The notes under the pieces are model-generated. The model was not told the origin of the DNA. It worked only from the letters and a program-made list of their open reading frames with translations, and did not search any database. This document shows positions 1-8,289 of a DNA stretch of 64,000 nt, piece by piece (position 1 is the first letter of the stretch; each line of letters opens with the position of its first letter). The stretch comes from a bacterium (GTDB lineage: Bacteria; Pseudomonadota; Alphaproteobacteria; Rhodobacterales; Rhodobacteraceae): contig WGOE01000003.1 in NCBI GenBank assembly GCA_016124195.1, positions 62,001-126,000 on the forward strand, read 5' to 3'. A program made the position numbers and the translations under genes.

Positions 1-1632
1 ATGTCGAGCCAGATCTGGGGCTTCGGCTCGTCCAAGACGATGAACGAACAGCGCCTGGCCGAGATCGGCCTCGATCCCGCCGACCGCCGCCTGCAACTGA
101 CCCTGCAACTGATCGAAGAGATCCAGGGCTTCCCGCGCCACCTCAGCCAGCACGTCGGCGGCTTCATCATCACCGAAGGCAGGCTGGACGAGTTGGTGCC
201 CATCGAAAACGCCACGATGGAGGACCGCACCGTCATCTGCTGGGACAAGGACGACATCGACACGCTGGGCATCCTCAAGGTCGATATCCTGGCCTTGGGC
301 ATGCTCAGCTGCATCCGCAAGGCCTTTGGCCTTCTGGAAAAACACCACCACGCCGCCTATACCCTGGCCACCCTGCCGCCCGAGGACCCGGCGGTCTACG
401 ACATGCTCTGCAAGGCCGACTCCCTGGGTGTCTTTCAGGTCGAAAGCCGGGCGCAGATGAACTTCCTGCCCCGGATGCGGCCGCGCAGCTTCTACGACCT
501 CGTGATCCAGGTCGCCATCATCCGCCCCGGCCCGATCCAGGGCGACATGGTCCACCCCTATCTGCGGCGCCGCAACGGGCAAGAGGTGGTGAGCTTCCCC
601 TCGGACGCGCTGGGAAGGGTGCTGGGCAAGACGCTGGGCGTGCCGCTCTTTCAGGAACAGGCCATGCAGATCGCCATCATCGGCGCGGGATTTACCCCGA
701 CCGAGGCCGACCGCCTGCGCCGCTCGCTCGCCACCTTCAAGAAACATGGGAGCGTCAGCGAATTTCACGATCGTTTCCTCAGTGGCATGGCCCAGAACGG
801 CTACGACGCCGATTTCGCCCAACGCTGCTTTGCCCAGATCGAGGGCTTCGGCTCCTACGGCTTTCCCGAAAGCCACGCGGCGAGCTTTGCGCTCCTGGTC
901 TATGCCTCGGCCTGGATCAAACACCACCACCCCGGCATCTTCGCCTGCGCGCTCTTGAATTCCCAACCCATGGGCTTTTACGCCCCGGCCCAGATCGTGC
1001 GGGATGCCCGTGAGCACGGCGTGACGGTGCTGCCGCCGTCGATCAACGCAAGCCATTGGGACAATGTGATGGAGGAAACCGATGCCCCCGGCTCTGCCGG
1101 CCTCGCCCTGCGCCTCGGCTTCCGCCAGATCAATGGGATGAATGAGGAAGAGGCGCTCTGGATCACCGCCGCCCGCGGCAACGGCTATCAGGCGGTCGAG
1201 GATGTCTGGCGCCGCGCCGGCGTCTCGCCCGCCACGGTGACGCGGCTGGCCGAAGCCGATGTCTTCGCGCCCCTCGGCCTCACGCGGCGCGATGCGCTCT
1301 GGGCCGCGCGCGCGCTGTCGGGCGATAAACCTCTTCCGCTGTTTGCAGGCGATATCGACGGCGAAGCCATCGTCGAACCCGCCGTCCAGTTCCGCACGAT
1401 GAGCGAGGGCGAGGCGGTGGTGGAAGACTACGTGGCGATGCGCCTGACGCTGCGTCGCCACCCTATGGCCCTGCTGCGCCCCTTCTTCACCCCCGCCGCC
1501 ACGCTTGCGCCGGGCACAAAAGCCGGCCTCAGGGCCATCGAGGCCCCAAGGCCGGCATTGCCATGGGCCGCGGCACGGGCGGTTCCAAGAACCGGGCCGC
1601 GCGCGGACGACAGGGTCAAGGTGAGTATTTGA
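1..1632 (+). CDS. dnaE2: Error-prone DNA polymerase DnaE2, 3' part, C-terminus probably truncated
   Basis: The gene is cut by the left window edge, so the ATG at base 1 is not its start. The 543 visible residues match the central and C-terminal parts of DnaE2, the C-family translesion polymerase of the ImuA-ImuB-DnaE2 SOS mutasome. Visible marks are GFPRHLSQHVGGF (about 43-55), the active-site region ILKVDILALGML with its catalytic Asp near 95, and IRPGPIQG near 173. The helix-hairpin-helix region and the sequence RRHPMALLR follow near 480. DnaE2 normally continues for well over 100 residues with an OB-fold, but here the reading frame degenerates after RRHPMALLR and stops inside an intergenic repeat. 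No imuA or imuB is visible. Family assignment is firm. Loss of the C-terminus is inference, because a frameshift or deletion would look the same. Confidence 0.9.
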   Translation: MSSQIWGFGSSKTMNEQRLAEIGLDPADRRLQLTLQLIEEIQGFPRHLSQHVGGFIITEGRLDELVPIENATMEDRTVICWDKDDIDTLGILKVDILALGMLSCIRKAFGLLEKHHHAAYTLATLPPEDPAVYDMLCKADSLGVFQVESRAQMNFLPRMRPRSFYDLVIQVAIIRPGPIQGDMVHPYLRRRNGQEVVSFPSDALGRVLGKTLGVPLFQEQAMQIAIIGAGFTPTEADRLRRSLATFKKHGSVSEFHDRFLSGMAQNGYDADFAQRCFAQIEGFGSYGFPESHAASFALLVYASAWIKHHHPGIFACALLNSQPMGFYAPAQIVRDAREHGVTVLPPSINASHWDNVMEETDAPGSAGLALRLGFRQINGMNEEEALWITAARGNGYQAVEDVWRRAGVSPATVTRLAEADVFAPLGLTRRDALWAARALSGDKPLPLFAGDIDGEAIVEPAVQFRTMSEGEAVVEDYVAMRLTLRRHPMALLRPFFTPAATLAPGTKAGLRAIEAPRPALPWAAARAVPRTGPRADDRVKVSI

Positions 1633-1752
1633 ACCTGGATGAAGACCAAAGGCGTTTTGCTCTTTGTGCAATACTCCCGGCGGAGCCGCGACCGAGCCGG
1701 TTGGCCGCAGGCCAGAGGCGAGAAAAAGCCTTGCGCCGCAGGCGCTCCGCCG
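1622..1752. repeat. Composite intergenic repeat at the end of dnaE2
   Basis: The right half (1670-1752) recurs at 25280-25362. Both copies carry CCGGTTGGCCGCAGGCC near their middle and TGCGCCGCAGGCGCTCC 13 bases after the first conserved block ends. Each of the two conserved blocks can fold into a small hairpin with a GCA loop (TTGGCC/GGCCAG and GCGCC/GGCGC). The left edge carries a GAGTATTTG...GATGAAG unit (1624-1643), and CAATACTCC at 1669-1677 is its reverse. The dnaE2 stop codon lies inside the left unit. Confidence 0.75.
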
Positions 1753-1781
1753 GGTCGCGCGCCAAAGGCACCTGCACGCGG

Positions 1782-2687
1782 CTATCCTTCGTCCTTCAGC
1801 AAAAGGCCAAGCGCCGCGAGGATCAGCACCACGCCAGCCAGCACATTCAAGGGCGGCGCGCCATGGCCCAGCGCCAGTTCCCACAGGATGACCCAGCACG
1901 GCACGAGATAGGTATAGGCCATGACCTTGGCCGCGGGCAGCCGCATCGAGGCATATTGCAGCAGGACAAAGGTCAGGGCCGAGGCCGCGACCGACACATA
2001 GGCCAGGCAGATCCAGACGATCGCCGGCAACGCCTTCCAATCGGTCGCCAGCACCGCCGGCCCGCCCCACAACACAAGAAGCACAAATCCCGCCACCAGC
2101 GTGCCGAAGGTGAAGATCAGCGCCGACTCGCCCCGGTTCAGTCGGCGCACCATCGGCGCATAGACCGCATGCGCCACGCAGCCGAAGAAATAGATCACCT
2201 CGCCGCGGCCGATCTGCAGCCCGATCATCGCCCGCACATCGCCCCGAAAGATCACCCACAGCGCGCCCATGGCCCCGAGCGCCAGCGCCACCCCCATCCG
2301 GGCCGAGGTGATCTGGCGCAACAGCACCCAGCCGAAGCCCGCCGCCATCAGGGGCGTCAGCGTGAAGACCGCCGCCGTCGGCACCGCCGCCGCCGTGCGC
2401 AGGCCTTCGAACATCAGCACGAAATAGCAGGCCAGCAGTCCGCCCAGCACCAGATATCGCCATGGCGCCCGCACCGCCTGTCTTGGCAGGCCGCCCGACA
2501 GTCCGGCCACCGTCCCGACCAGGGCTCCGGCCAGACCAAAGCGCGCCACGGTCAAGGCGGCCGGCGCAATCAGCGGTGCGGCAAGCGCACCCAGGGAAAA
2601 CGACCCCGCCACCAGCGCCGAAAACCCGAGCATCGCCAGATGGCCACGCTGCGGCCGGGTCAGGGCCGCCCTTCCGCCGCTCAGCAA
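1782..2687 (-). CDS. EamA/DMT-family membrane transporter
   Basis: The protein is about 301 residues with roughly ten hydrophobic segments in two homologous EamA halves, the layout of drug/metabolite exporters. The conserved opening GHLAMLGFSALVAGSFSLG is typical of the family. The substrate cannot be told from sequence. The start is uncertain. The open frame runs back to 2789, but that would overlap the upstream LysR gene by over 100 bases. TTG at 2687 overlaps the LysR stop, and ATG at 2633 would give 283 residues. Its place directly behind a LysR gene on the same strand suggests the regulator controls it. Confidence 0.75.
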   Translation of the reverse strand: MLSGGRAALTRPQRGHLAMLGFSALVAGSFSLGALAAPLIAPAALTVARFGLAGALVGTVAGLSGGLPRQAVRAPWRYLVLGGLLACYFVLMFEGLRTAAAVPTAAVFTLTPLMAAGFGWVLLRQITSARMGVALALGAMGALWVIFRGDVRAMIGLQIGRGEVIYFFGCVAHAVYAPMVRRLNRGESALIFTFGTLVAGFVLLVLWGGPAVLATDWKALPAIVWICLAYVSVAASALTFVLLQYASMRLPAAKVMAYTYLVPCWVILWELALGHGAPPLNVLAGVVLILAALGLLLKDEG

Positions 2688-3565
2688 CTCCAGCCCGCGG
2701 CCGCGCGTTTCAGCACCGAAAGGAAGCTTTGCACCTTCAGCGTCCGGTGCAGGTCGACATGGGTGACGATCCACAGGGCCGAGGTCCATTCCGGCACCGG
2801 AGCCAGGATCTGCACCAGATCAGGCCGTGTCGCGGCCAGCCGCACATCCAGAAATCCCAGACCCAGGCCAGCGCGCACCGCCTCCATATTCGCTTCGGGC
2901 TCGCTGATCCGGTAGGTGATCGCCTCGGGCGGGACATTGTCGCGCATCCAGCGGTAGAACGGTGCGCGGTTCTCCGGATCGACAGGCCCGACAAAGCGGT
3001 GCCGGGCGAAATCCTGCGGACCCTCGGGCCTGCCATGCGCCGCGATATAGGAGGCCGCCCCGTAAAGCGCCATCGACATCCGCACCAGCGGCTGCACGAC
3101 ATAATCGGGGTCCTCGGGCGCTGCCCCGGCGCGGATCGCCACATGCGCCTCGCCGTAATCCAGCCGGAACAGCCGCATGTCGGAATAGAAGCGGATCGTC
3201 ACATCGGGATGGGCGGCCTGAAACTCGGCAAAGACCGGGGTCAGGATGCGCGCGATGCCGGAAATCGAGGTGATGACCAGTTCGCCGGTCACCGTCTCGC
3301 CCTGGCCCTTGATGCGGCTGACCAACTGGCCGAACTGTTCTTCGGTGCGCTGCGCCGTGGTCAGAAGGTCGCGCCCCGCCTCGGTCGCGGTATAGCCGCG
3401 CGCATGCCGCTGGAAAAGCTTGGTGCCCAGCCGCTTTTCCAGCGCGTCGATGTGGCGGATCACGGTGGCATGGTGCACGCCCAGCACCTCTGCCGCGCCC
3501 GAGACGGTGCCAAGCCGGGCCACCTGATAGGCCGTGCGAATCTCGTCCCAGGTATCGACCATCAT
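2681..3565 (-). CDS. LysR-family transcriptional regulator
   Basis: This is a 294-residue LysR-type regulator. The N-terminal winged helix-turn-helix covers roughly residues 5-65 (GTVSGAAEVLGVHHATVIRH, then LEKRLGTKLFQR). A periplasmic-binding-like effector domain follows. The ATG at 3565 was chosen over the one at 3637 because the domain begins right after it and AGGG lies a short distance upstream. The stop overlaps the start region of the following EamA transporter, so the two are probably co-transcribed. The effector is unknown. Confidence 0.85.
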   Translation of the reverse strand: MMVDTWDEIRTAYQVARLGTVSGAAEVLGVHHATVIRHIDALEKRLGTKLFQRHARGYTATEAGRDLLTTAQRTEEQFGQLVSRIKGQGETVTGELVITSISGIARILTPVFAEFQAAHPDVTIRFYSDMRLFRLDYGEAHVAIRAGAAPEDPDYVVQPLVRMSMALYGAASYIAAHGRPEGPQDFARHRFVGPVDPENRAPFYRWMRDNVPPEAITYRISEPEANMEAVRAGLGLGFLDVRLAATRPDLVQILAPVPEWTSALWIVTHVDLHRTLKVQSFLSVLKRAAAGWSC

Positions 3566-3697
3566 CTCTGTGCGCCCTTGAACATCTGCCCGCATATCTG
3601 GCCCGATTGCGCGCAAGCCGGCAAGTGGAATATGCAAGCCGACCGCGGCGTCGCCATTGCGCAGGGGCGTCTTTCGCCCCTAGAAGAAGGCAGAGAC

Positions 3698-4051
3698 ATG
3701 ATGCGCTGGCTGAACTTTTCCCTTTTCCTGCGGCTGGGTCTGGCGCTGGTTCTGCTGGCGGCCGGTCTGGCCGTCATGGTCGGGTTCGACCGGATGGGCC
3801 ACCGCTTTCACGTGCTGGGTGCCGCGGAGTGGATGCGGCTTGCGGCGGGTGCCGAGCAGGTCGCCGCCGCCATCCTCCTCATGGTGCCGGGCCGCGCGGG
3901 ATATGGCGCAGCACTTGGCCTGATCGCGGGGGGCGCCGCGACCATGGCCCATGCCGCGACGCTGGGCTGGGACAGCGCGCCGCCCGCCATGGCGATCTGC
4001 GCCCTGTCCGCGCTTCTTTTGTGGCGCAACCGGGCCGATCTGCGGCGTTGA
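3698..4051 (+). CDS. Small hydrophobic membrane protein, DoxX-like in outline
   Basis: The 117-residue protein has four predicted membrane segments, at about residues 9-30, 48-65, 70-88 and 95-110, and a basic C-terminus (RNRADLRR). The start ATG is preceded by GAAGG at good spacing. The arrangement of four short helices resembles DoxX/SURF4-type proteins, but I see no diagnostic motif, so function is unknown. It reads away from the LysR gene, and the 132-base gap between the two starts could hold a shared control region. Confidence 0.55.
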   Translation: MMRWLNFSLFLRLGLALVLLAAGLAVMVGFDRMGHRFHVLGAAEWMRLAAGAEQVAAAILLMVPGRAGYGAALGLIAGGAATMAHAATLGWDSAPPAMAICALSALLLWRNRADLRR

Positions 4052-4076
4052 TATCCGCGGGGCCCGATCTCGGCGC

Positions 4077-4105
4077 TTGACTCCGCCCGGCCCAGACCTT
4101 ATCCG
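4077..4105 (+). promoter_or_regulatory. Probable sigma-70 promoter of the ffh cluster
   Basis: TTGACT (4077-4082), a 17-bp spacer and TATCCG (4100-4105) lie about 160 bases upstream of ffh. Read by eye, with no transcript data. Confidence 0.5.
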
Positions 4106-4264
4106 CCTGTCAATTCCCCCGGAGGCCGCCCGCTTCCGGTCCCTTGGCCTGTGCCGGGATCGCCATCCGTCAGCGCGTTGCGCCCACGGGTGCCGCACCG
4201 CATTGGTCTTGGGTCAGACCCGCCGCCGCCCCATATCAGGGCCACCGAAACTTAGGAGAGCGCC

Positions 4265-5785
4265 ATGTTCGAAAGCCTGTCAGAACGCCTTGGTGGCGTG
4301 TTCGACCGCCTGACCAAGGCCGGCGCCCTGTCCGAGGCCGATGTGGACGCCGCGCTCCGCGAGGTGCGCACCGCCCTTCTGGAGGCCGACGTCTCGCTGC
4401 CCGTTGCGCGCGATTTCATCAAGGCGGTGAAGGGGCGCGCCACCGGGCAGGCCGTCACCAAATCGGTGACCCCCGGCCAGCAGGTCGTCAAGATCGTCCA
4501 TGACGAGCTGATCGCCGTTCTGGCCGGCGAAGGGCCGGTCGATGCGCTCAAGATCGACAACCCGCCTTCGACCATCCTGATGGTGGGTCTGCAGGGCTCG
4601 GGCAAGACCACCACCACGGCCAAGCTGGCCAAGCGCCTCAAGGAACGCAACAACAAGCGCGTTCTGCTGGCCTCGCTTGACACCAACCGCCCCGCCGCGA
4701 TGGAGCAGCTGGCGATCCTGGCCGGTCAGATCGGCGTCGACAGCCTGCCGATCGTCAAGGGCGAGACGGCGGTGCAGATCGCCCGGCGTGCCAAGACCCA
4801 GGCCGCGATGGGCGGCTACGACGTGCTGTTCCTTGATACCGCCGGCCGTCTGCACATCGACGAAGTGTTGATGGACGAGGTGCAGTCCGTCCGCGACATC
4901 GCCGACCCGCGCGAGACCCTGCTAGTGGTCGATGGCCTGACCGGGCAGGACGCGGTCAATGTCGCGACCGAGTTCAACGACAAGGTGGGCATATCCGGCG
5001 TGGTGCTGACCCGGATGGATGGCGACGGACGCGGCGGCGCCGCGCTGTCGATGCGGGCCGTGACCGGCAAGCCGATCCGCTTTGTCGGGCTTGGCGAAAA
5101 GATGGACGCGCTGGAGGTCTTTGACCCCGAACGCGTCGCGGGCCGCATCCTCGGCATGGGCGACATCGTGGCGCTGGTCGAAAAGGCGCGCGAGACGTTT
5201 GAGGCCGAACAGTCCGAACGCATGGCCCGCCGCTTCCAGAAGGGTCTGTTCAACATGAACGACCTCAGGATGCAGCTGGAACAGATGCTCAAGATGGGCG
5301 GCATGCAGTCGATCATGGGCATGCTGCCGGGCATGGGCGGCATGGCCAAGGCGGCCGAAAAGGCCGGCTTCGACGACAAGATGCTCAAACGCCAGATCGC
5401 GCTGATCCAGTCGATGACCAAGAAAGAGCGCGCCAATCCCGCACTGCTTCAGGCCTCGCGCAAGCGCCGCATCGCGGCGGGGGCCGGGCTGGAAGTGTCG
5501 GAACTCAACCGCCTGCTGAAACAGCATCAGCAGATGGCCGAGATGATGAAGAAGATGGGCAAGGGCGGCATGATGAAGCAGGCCATCGCCCAGATGATGG
5601 GCAAGGGCGGCGGCGGTGCCGCGGCGGGCATGCCCGATCTGAACAACATGGACCCCGCCCAGCTGGAACAGGCCGCCAAGGCGATGAAATCCGGTCTGGG
5701 GGGCTTGGGCGGCAGCCTGCCGCGCGCGCTTGGCGGGACCAGCGGCCTGCCCTCGGGCCTGTCGGGGATGTTCAAGAAGAAATGA
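4265..5785 (+). CDS. ffh: Signal recognition particle protein Ffh (SRP54)
   Basis: This is the protein subunit of SRP. With the 4.5S-like RNA it binds signal sequences of nascent inner-membrane proteins and hands ribosomes to FtsY. The 506 residues show the N-terminal helical domain, then the G domain with GLQGSGKTTTT near 108-118, DTAGR near 197 and TRMDGDGRGG near 248. A Met-rich M domain follows from about 330, with repeated MGG/GMGG runs. AGGAG sits just upstream of the start. The SRP RNA lies 9 kb away at 13895-13993. The stop overlaps the start of the next gene (ATGA), so the two are translationally coupled. Confidence 0.98.
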   Translation: MFESLSERLGGVFDRLTKAGALSEADVDAALREVRTALLEADVSLPVARDFIKAVKGRATGQAVTKSVTPGQQVVKIVHDELIAVLAGEGPVDALKIDNPPSTILMVGLQGSGKTTTTAKLAKRLKERNNKRVLLASLDTNRPAAMEQLAILAGQIGVDSLPIVKGETAVQIARRAKTQAAMGGYDVLFLDTAGRLHIDEVLMDEVQSVRDIADPRETLLVVDGLTGQDAVNVATEFNDKVGISGVVLTRMDGDGRGGAALSMRAVTGKPIRFVGLGEKMDALEVFDPERVAGRILGMGDIVALVEKARETFEAEQSERMARRFQKGLFNMNDLRMQLEQMLKMGGMQSIMGMLPGMGGMAKAAEKAGFDDKMLKRQIALIQSMTKKERANPALLQASRKRRIAAGAGLEVSELNRLLKQHQQMAEMMKKMGKGGMMKQAIAQMMGKGGGGAAAGMPDLNNMDPAQLEQAAKAMKSGLGGLGGSLPRALGGTSGLPSGLSGMFKKK

Positions 5786-6366
5786 AGCTGAACCCGGCCC
5801 CCGAATTTTCTGCGAAAATTCCCGGCAGCCCCTCGGGCCGGGTGTCGCCGCACAGCCACAACCCCTCGCTGGCGACCCGGCGTCTGGTGCTGCGTCTGCC
5901 GGTGATCGGCGATTTCCTGGCCTACCGCGATTTCGTCACCGGCCCGCGCACGGCCTATATGGGCGGGCCGCATGATGCAGCCAAGGCCTGGGACTGGTTC
6001 TGCAACGATGTGGCGCAATGGGCGCTGTTGCGGCTGGGCGGGCTGACGATGACTTTGGCCGGCAAGCCGATTGGCCAGGTGGCGGTGTGCTACGGCCCGA
6101 ACCTGCCCGAACCTGAACTGGGCTGGTTCCTCTATGACGCAGCGCATGAGGGGCAGGGCTATGCTTTCGAGGCCGCAGAGGCGTTGCGCGACTGGGCTTT
6201 GGGGCCGCGCGGCCTGCCGAACCTGGTCAGCTATATCGATCCGGCCAATGCCGCCTCGATCCGCCTTGCGACGCGCCTCGGCGGCACGCCCGACCCCCTG
6301 GCCGCCACGCCCGGCGGCGCCGCCTGCCTGACCTACCGCTATGCCGCGCCCAAGGAGATGTCATGA
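5782..6366 (+). CDS. GNAT-family N-acetyltransferase
   Basis: The 194-residue protein is of the RimJ/RimL-like GNAT type. The core starts near residue 28 (LATRRLVLRLP), the acetyl-CoA loop is near EGQGYAFEAAEALRDWA (about 133), and LVSYIDPANAASIRLATRLG follows, as in family members that modify protein N-termini or small amines. The start overlaps the ffh stop. The first 25 or so residues are not part of the fold and are partly encoded by a 19-bp palindromic repeat (5803-5821). The gene also overlaps the chorismate mutase start by ATGA, so ffh, this gene and the mutase form one coupled unit. The acceptor substrate is unknown. Confidence 0.85.
   Translation: MKLNPAPEFSAKIPGSPSGRVSPHSHNPSLATRRLVLRLPVIGDFLAYRDFVTGPRTAYMGGPHDAAKAWDWFCNDVAQWALLRLGGLTMTLAGKPIGQVAVCYGPNLPEPELGWFLYDAAHEGQGYAFEAAEALRDWALGPRGLPNLVSYIDPANAASIRLATRLGGTPDPLAATPGGAACLTYRYAAPKEMS
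5803..5821. repeat. 19-bp palindrome, copy 1 (within coding sequence)
   Basis: GAATTTTCTGCGAAAATTC has 7-base arms around CTGCG. Related copies lie at 30030-30048, 30575-30593 and 51190-51208. This one encodes residues around EFSAKIP of the GNAT protein. Confidence 0.85.
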
Positions 6367-6680
6367 CCGATGCCCCCGTCCCGACCATGGACGCCACAGC
6401 CCGCGCCGCCGAAGTGCTCAAGGACCACCGCGCCTCGATCGACCGTCTTGACGCGATCCTGGTCTACACGCTCGCCGAACGGTTCAAGCACACCCAGGCC
6501 GTGGGTCAGCTCAAGGCCGAACACGATCTGCCGCCCTCTGACCCGGCCCGCGAGGCGCGCCAGATCGACCGGCTGGAACATCTTGCCAGGGACGCCAACC
6601 TCGACCCCGAATTCGCCAAGCAATTCCTGGCTTTCATCATCCGTGAAGTGATCCGGCATCACGAGAAACTGCAGAAATGA
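6363..6680 (+). CDS. Chorismate mutase, AroQ type
   Basis: This is a 105-residue all-helical chorismate mutase that converts chorismate to prephenate on the way to Phe and Tyr. Diagnostic sequence includes the opening helix HRASIDRLDAILVYTLAERF, with the Arg that binds the substrate carboxylate. QAVGQLKAEHDLPPSDPAREA and the C-terminal helix FIIREVIRHHEKLQ follow. The length fits a stand-alone AroQ domain. The start overlaps the preceding GNAT gene. Prephenate dehydratase is encoded separately at 16470-17318. Confidence 0.92.
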   Translation: MTDAPVPTMDATARAAEVLKDHRASIDRLDAILVYTLAERFKHTQAVGQLKAEHDLPPSDPAREARQIDRLEHLARDANLDPEFAKQFLAFIIREVIRHHEKLQK

Positions 6681-6695
6681 CCCGACCTTTCCATA

Positions 6696-6718
6696 GGTAG
6701 GATGGGCAATCTGCCCAT
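6696..6718. repeat. Short hairpin repeat, copy 1
   Basis: The unit is GGTAGG followed by the perfect hairpin ATGGGCA-ATC-TGCCCAT. All 23 bases are identical to 50001-50023. It lies between the chorismate mutase gene and rpsP, where it could act as a weak terminator or mRNA processing site. Confidence 0.85.
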
Positions 6719-6751
6719 CTTTCCCCCCACGACATCCCAAGGAGAAACACG

Positions 6752-7108
6752 ATGTCCATGAAAATCCGTCTCGCCCGTGGCGGCTCCAAGAAGCGCCCGC
6801 ACTATTCGATCGTCGCCTCTGACAGCCGCATGCCGCGCGATGGCCGCTTCCTCGAAAAGCTCGGCACCTATGACCCGATGCTGGCCAAGGACAACGAAAA
6901 CCGCATCAAGATGGACCTCGACAAGATCAAGGCCTGGCTCGCCAAGGGCGCGCAACCGACCGACCGCGTCGCGCGTTTCCTCGAATCCGCCGGTGTCCTG
7001 CCCAAGACCGTGCGCTCGAACCCCAAGTCGGCCGTCCCGGGCAAGGCCATGGCGGAACGCGCCAAGAAGAAGGCCGCCGCCGCCGAAGCTCCGGCCGCTG
7101 CCGAGTAA
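6752..7108 (+). CDS. rpsP: 30S ribosomal protein S16
   Basis: Ribosomal protein bS16, 118 residues, which helps assemble the 5' domain of the small subunit. [19 protein letters not shown] at the N-terminus, the [13 protein letters not shown] segment and the Ala/Lys-rich tail ([16 protein letters not shown]) are standard for alphaproteobacterial S16. AAGGAG precedes the start. In most bacteria rimM follows directly, but here bluB is inserted between them. Confidence 0.98.
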   Translation: MSMKIRLARGGSKKRPHYSIVASDSRMPRDGRFLEKLGTYDPMLAKDNENRIKMDLDKIKAWLAKGAQPTDRVARFLESAGVLPKTVRSNPKSAVPGKAMAERAKKKAAAAEAPAAAE

Positions 7109-7116
7109 CACCTGCC

Positions 7117-7749
7117 ATGCAGGGCAGATACACCGCCGCGTTTCGCGCGGAGTTGCAGGACCTGATGCAGTGGCGGCGCGATGTGCGCCGCTTCCGCACC
7201 GATCCTGTCGAGGCAGCGGTTCTGGACCGCTGCCTTGCTGCTTTCAGCCTTGCGCCCTCGGTCGGCCTGTCCGAACCCTGGCGCATCCTGCGGGTGGAAA
7301 GCGCGGCCGCCCGCGCCGCCGCCACCGCGAATTTCGAAGAGGCCAATGCCAAAGCGCTCGCCGGCTATTCCGGCGAAAGGGCGCAGACCTATGCCGGGCT
7401 GAAACTTTCCGGCATGCGCGAGGCCCCCATCCATCTTGCGGTCTTTTGCGACGAGGACAGCGCCAAGGGCTCCGGCCTCGGCGCGGCCACCATGCCGCAG
7501 ACCCGCGCCTTTTCGGTGGTCAGCGCCGTCACCCTGATGTGGCTTGCCGCACGGGCCGAGGGGCTGGGCCTCGGCTGGGTCTCGATCCTCGATCCTGTCC
7601 GCCTCGCGCGTGACCTTGCAACCCCGCCCGGCTGGGAATTGATCGGCTATCTCTGCCTTGGCTGGCCGCAGGCCGACGACACCAAGCCCGAACTTGAGAA
7701 GCTCGGCTGGGAAAGCCGTGCTGCTCATCTGATCATGGAAACCCGCTGA
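7117..7749 (+). CDS. bluB: 5,6-dimethylbenzimidazole synthase BluB
   Basis: BluB is a flavin-destroying enzyme of the nitroreductase fold. It converts reduced FMN and O2 to 5,6-dimethylbenzimidazole, the lower ligand of cobalamin. The 210 residues carry the FMN-binding start [13 protein letters not shown], the conserved [14 protein letters not shown], then [17 protein letters not shown] and a C-terminal LCLGWPQ segment, all typical of BluB rather than generic nitroreductases. It sits 8 bases after rpsP and overlaps rimM by one base (TGATG), so it is embedded in the ribosomal operon, with no other cobalamin gene in the window. Confidence 0.92.
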   Translation: MQGRYTAAFRAELQDLMQWRRDVRRFRTDPVEAAVLDRCLAAFSLAPSVGLSEPWRILRVESAAARAAATANFEEANAKALAGYSGERAQTYAGLKLSGMREAPIHLAVFCDEDSAKGSGLGAATMPQTRAFSVVSAVTLMWLAARAEGLGLGWVSILDPVRLARDLATPPGWELIGYLCLGWPQADDTKPELEKLGWESRAAHLIMETR

Positions 7750-8270
7750 TGTCCGACCCGAAATCAGGGCCAACCGCGGATCGTGTCTGCGTCGGTGTCA
7801 TCGCCGGCGCCTTCGGCGTTCAGGGCGAGGTGCGGCTGAAAAGCTTCTGCTCGACCCCCGAGGATATCGCCGCCTATGGCCCCCTGTGGTCCGAAGATGG
7901 CACCCGCCAGTTCAAGCTGAAGCTGACGCGCCCCGTCGCCGGCGGTCTGGGCGCCCGCCTGACCGGCATCACCACCAAGGAAGAGGCCGACGCCCTCAAG
8001 GGCACGGCGCTGCACGTCGACCGCAAGCGGCTGCCGCGCCTGCCCGATGACGAATTCTACCACGCCGACCTGATCGGCCTTGAAGTCCGCGACCCGGGCG
8101 GCAAGCTTCTGGGCACGGTGCGCGCCGTCCACAACCACGGTGCGGGCGACCTCCTGGAGATTTCCGGCGCCGGCCATGACCTCTTGCTGCCCTTCACCCA
8201 TGCCGCGGTGCCCACAGTCGATCTGGCCGCGGGCCGTATCGTGGCCGACCCGCCAGAGGGGCTGGACTAA
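7749..8270 (+). CDS. rimM: Ribosome maturation factor RimM
   Basis: RimM binds S19 and helps mature the 30S head. The 173 residues show the N-terminal RimM beta-barrel ([21 protein letters not shown], about 14-34) and the PRC-type C-terminal domain ([20 protein letters not shown], about 102-122). The sequence ends with [11 protein letters not shown]. The start overlaps the bluB stop. The usual downstream partner trmD is not here but at 27577. Confidence 0.96.
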   Translation: MSDPKSGPTADRVCVGVIAGAFGVQGEVRLKSFCSTPEDIAAYGPLWSEDGTRQFKLKLTRPVAGGLGARLTGITTKEEADALKGTALHVDRKRLPRLPDDEFYHADLIGLEVRDPGGKLLGTVRAVHNHGAGDLLEISGAGHDLLLPFTHAAVPTVDLAAGRIVADPPEGLD

Positions 8271-8289
8271 TCGGCCGAAGGGCGGTCAG

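Noticed and set aside
2462-3697. Long forward open frame antisense to the EamA and LysR genes, joined to the small membrane protein
   Set aside because: High GC keeps antisense frames open. The upstream part is Arg/Pro-rich with no family likeness, and only the part from 3698 has a ribosome site and membrane segments.
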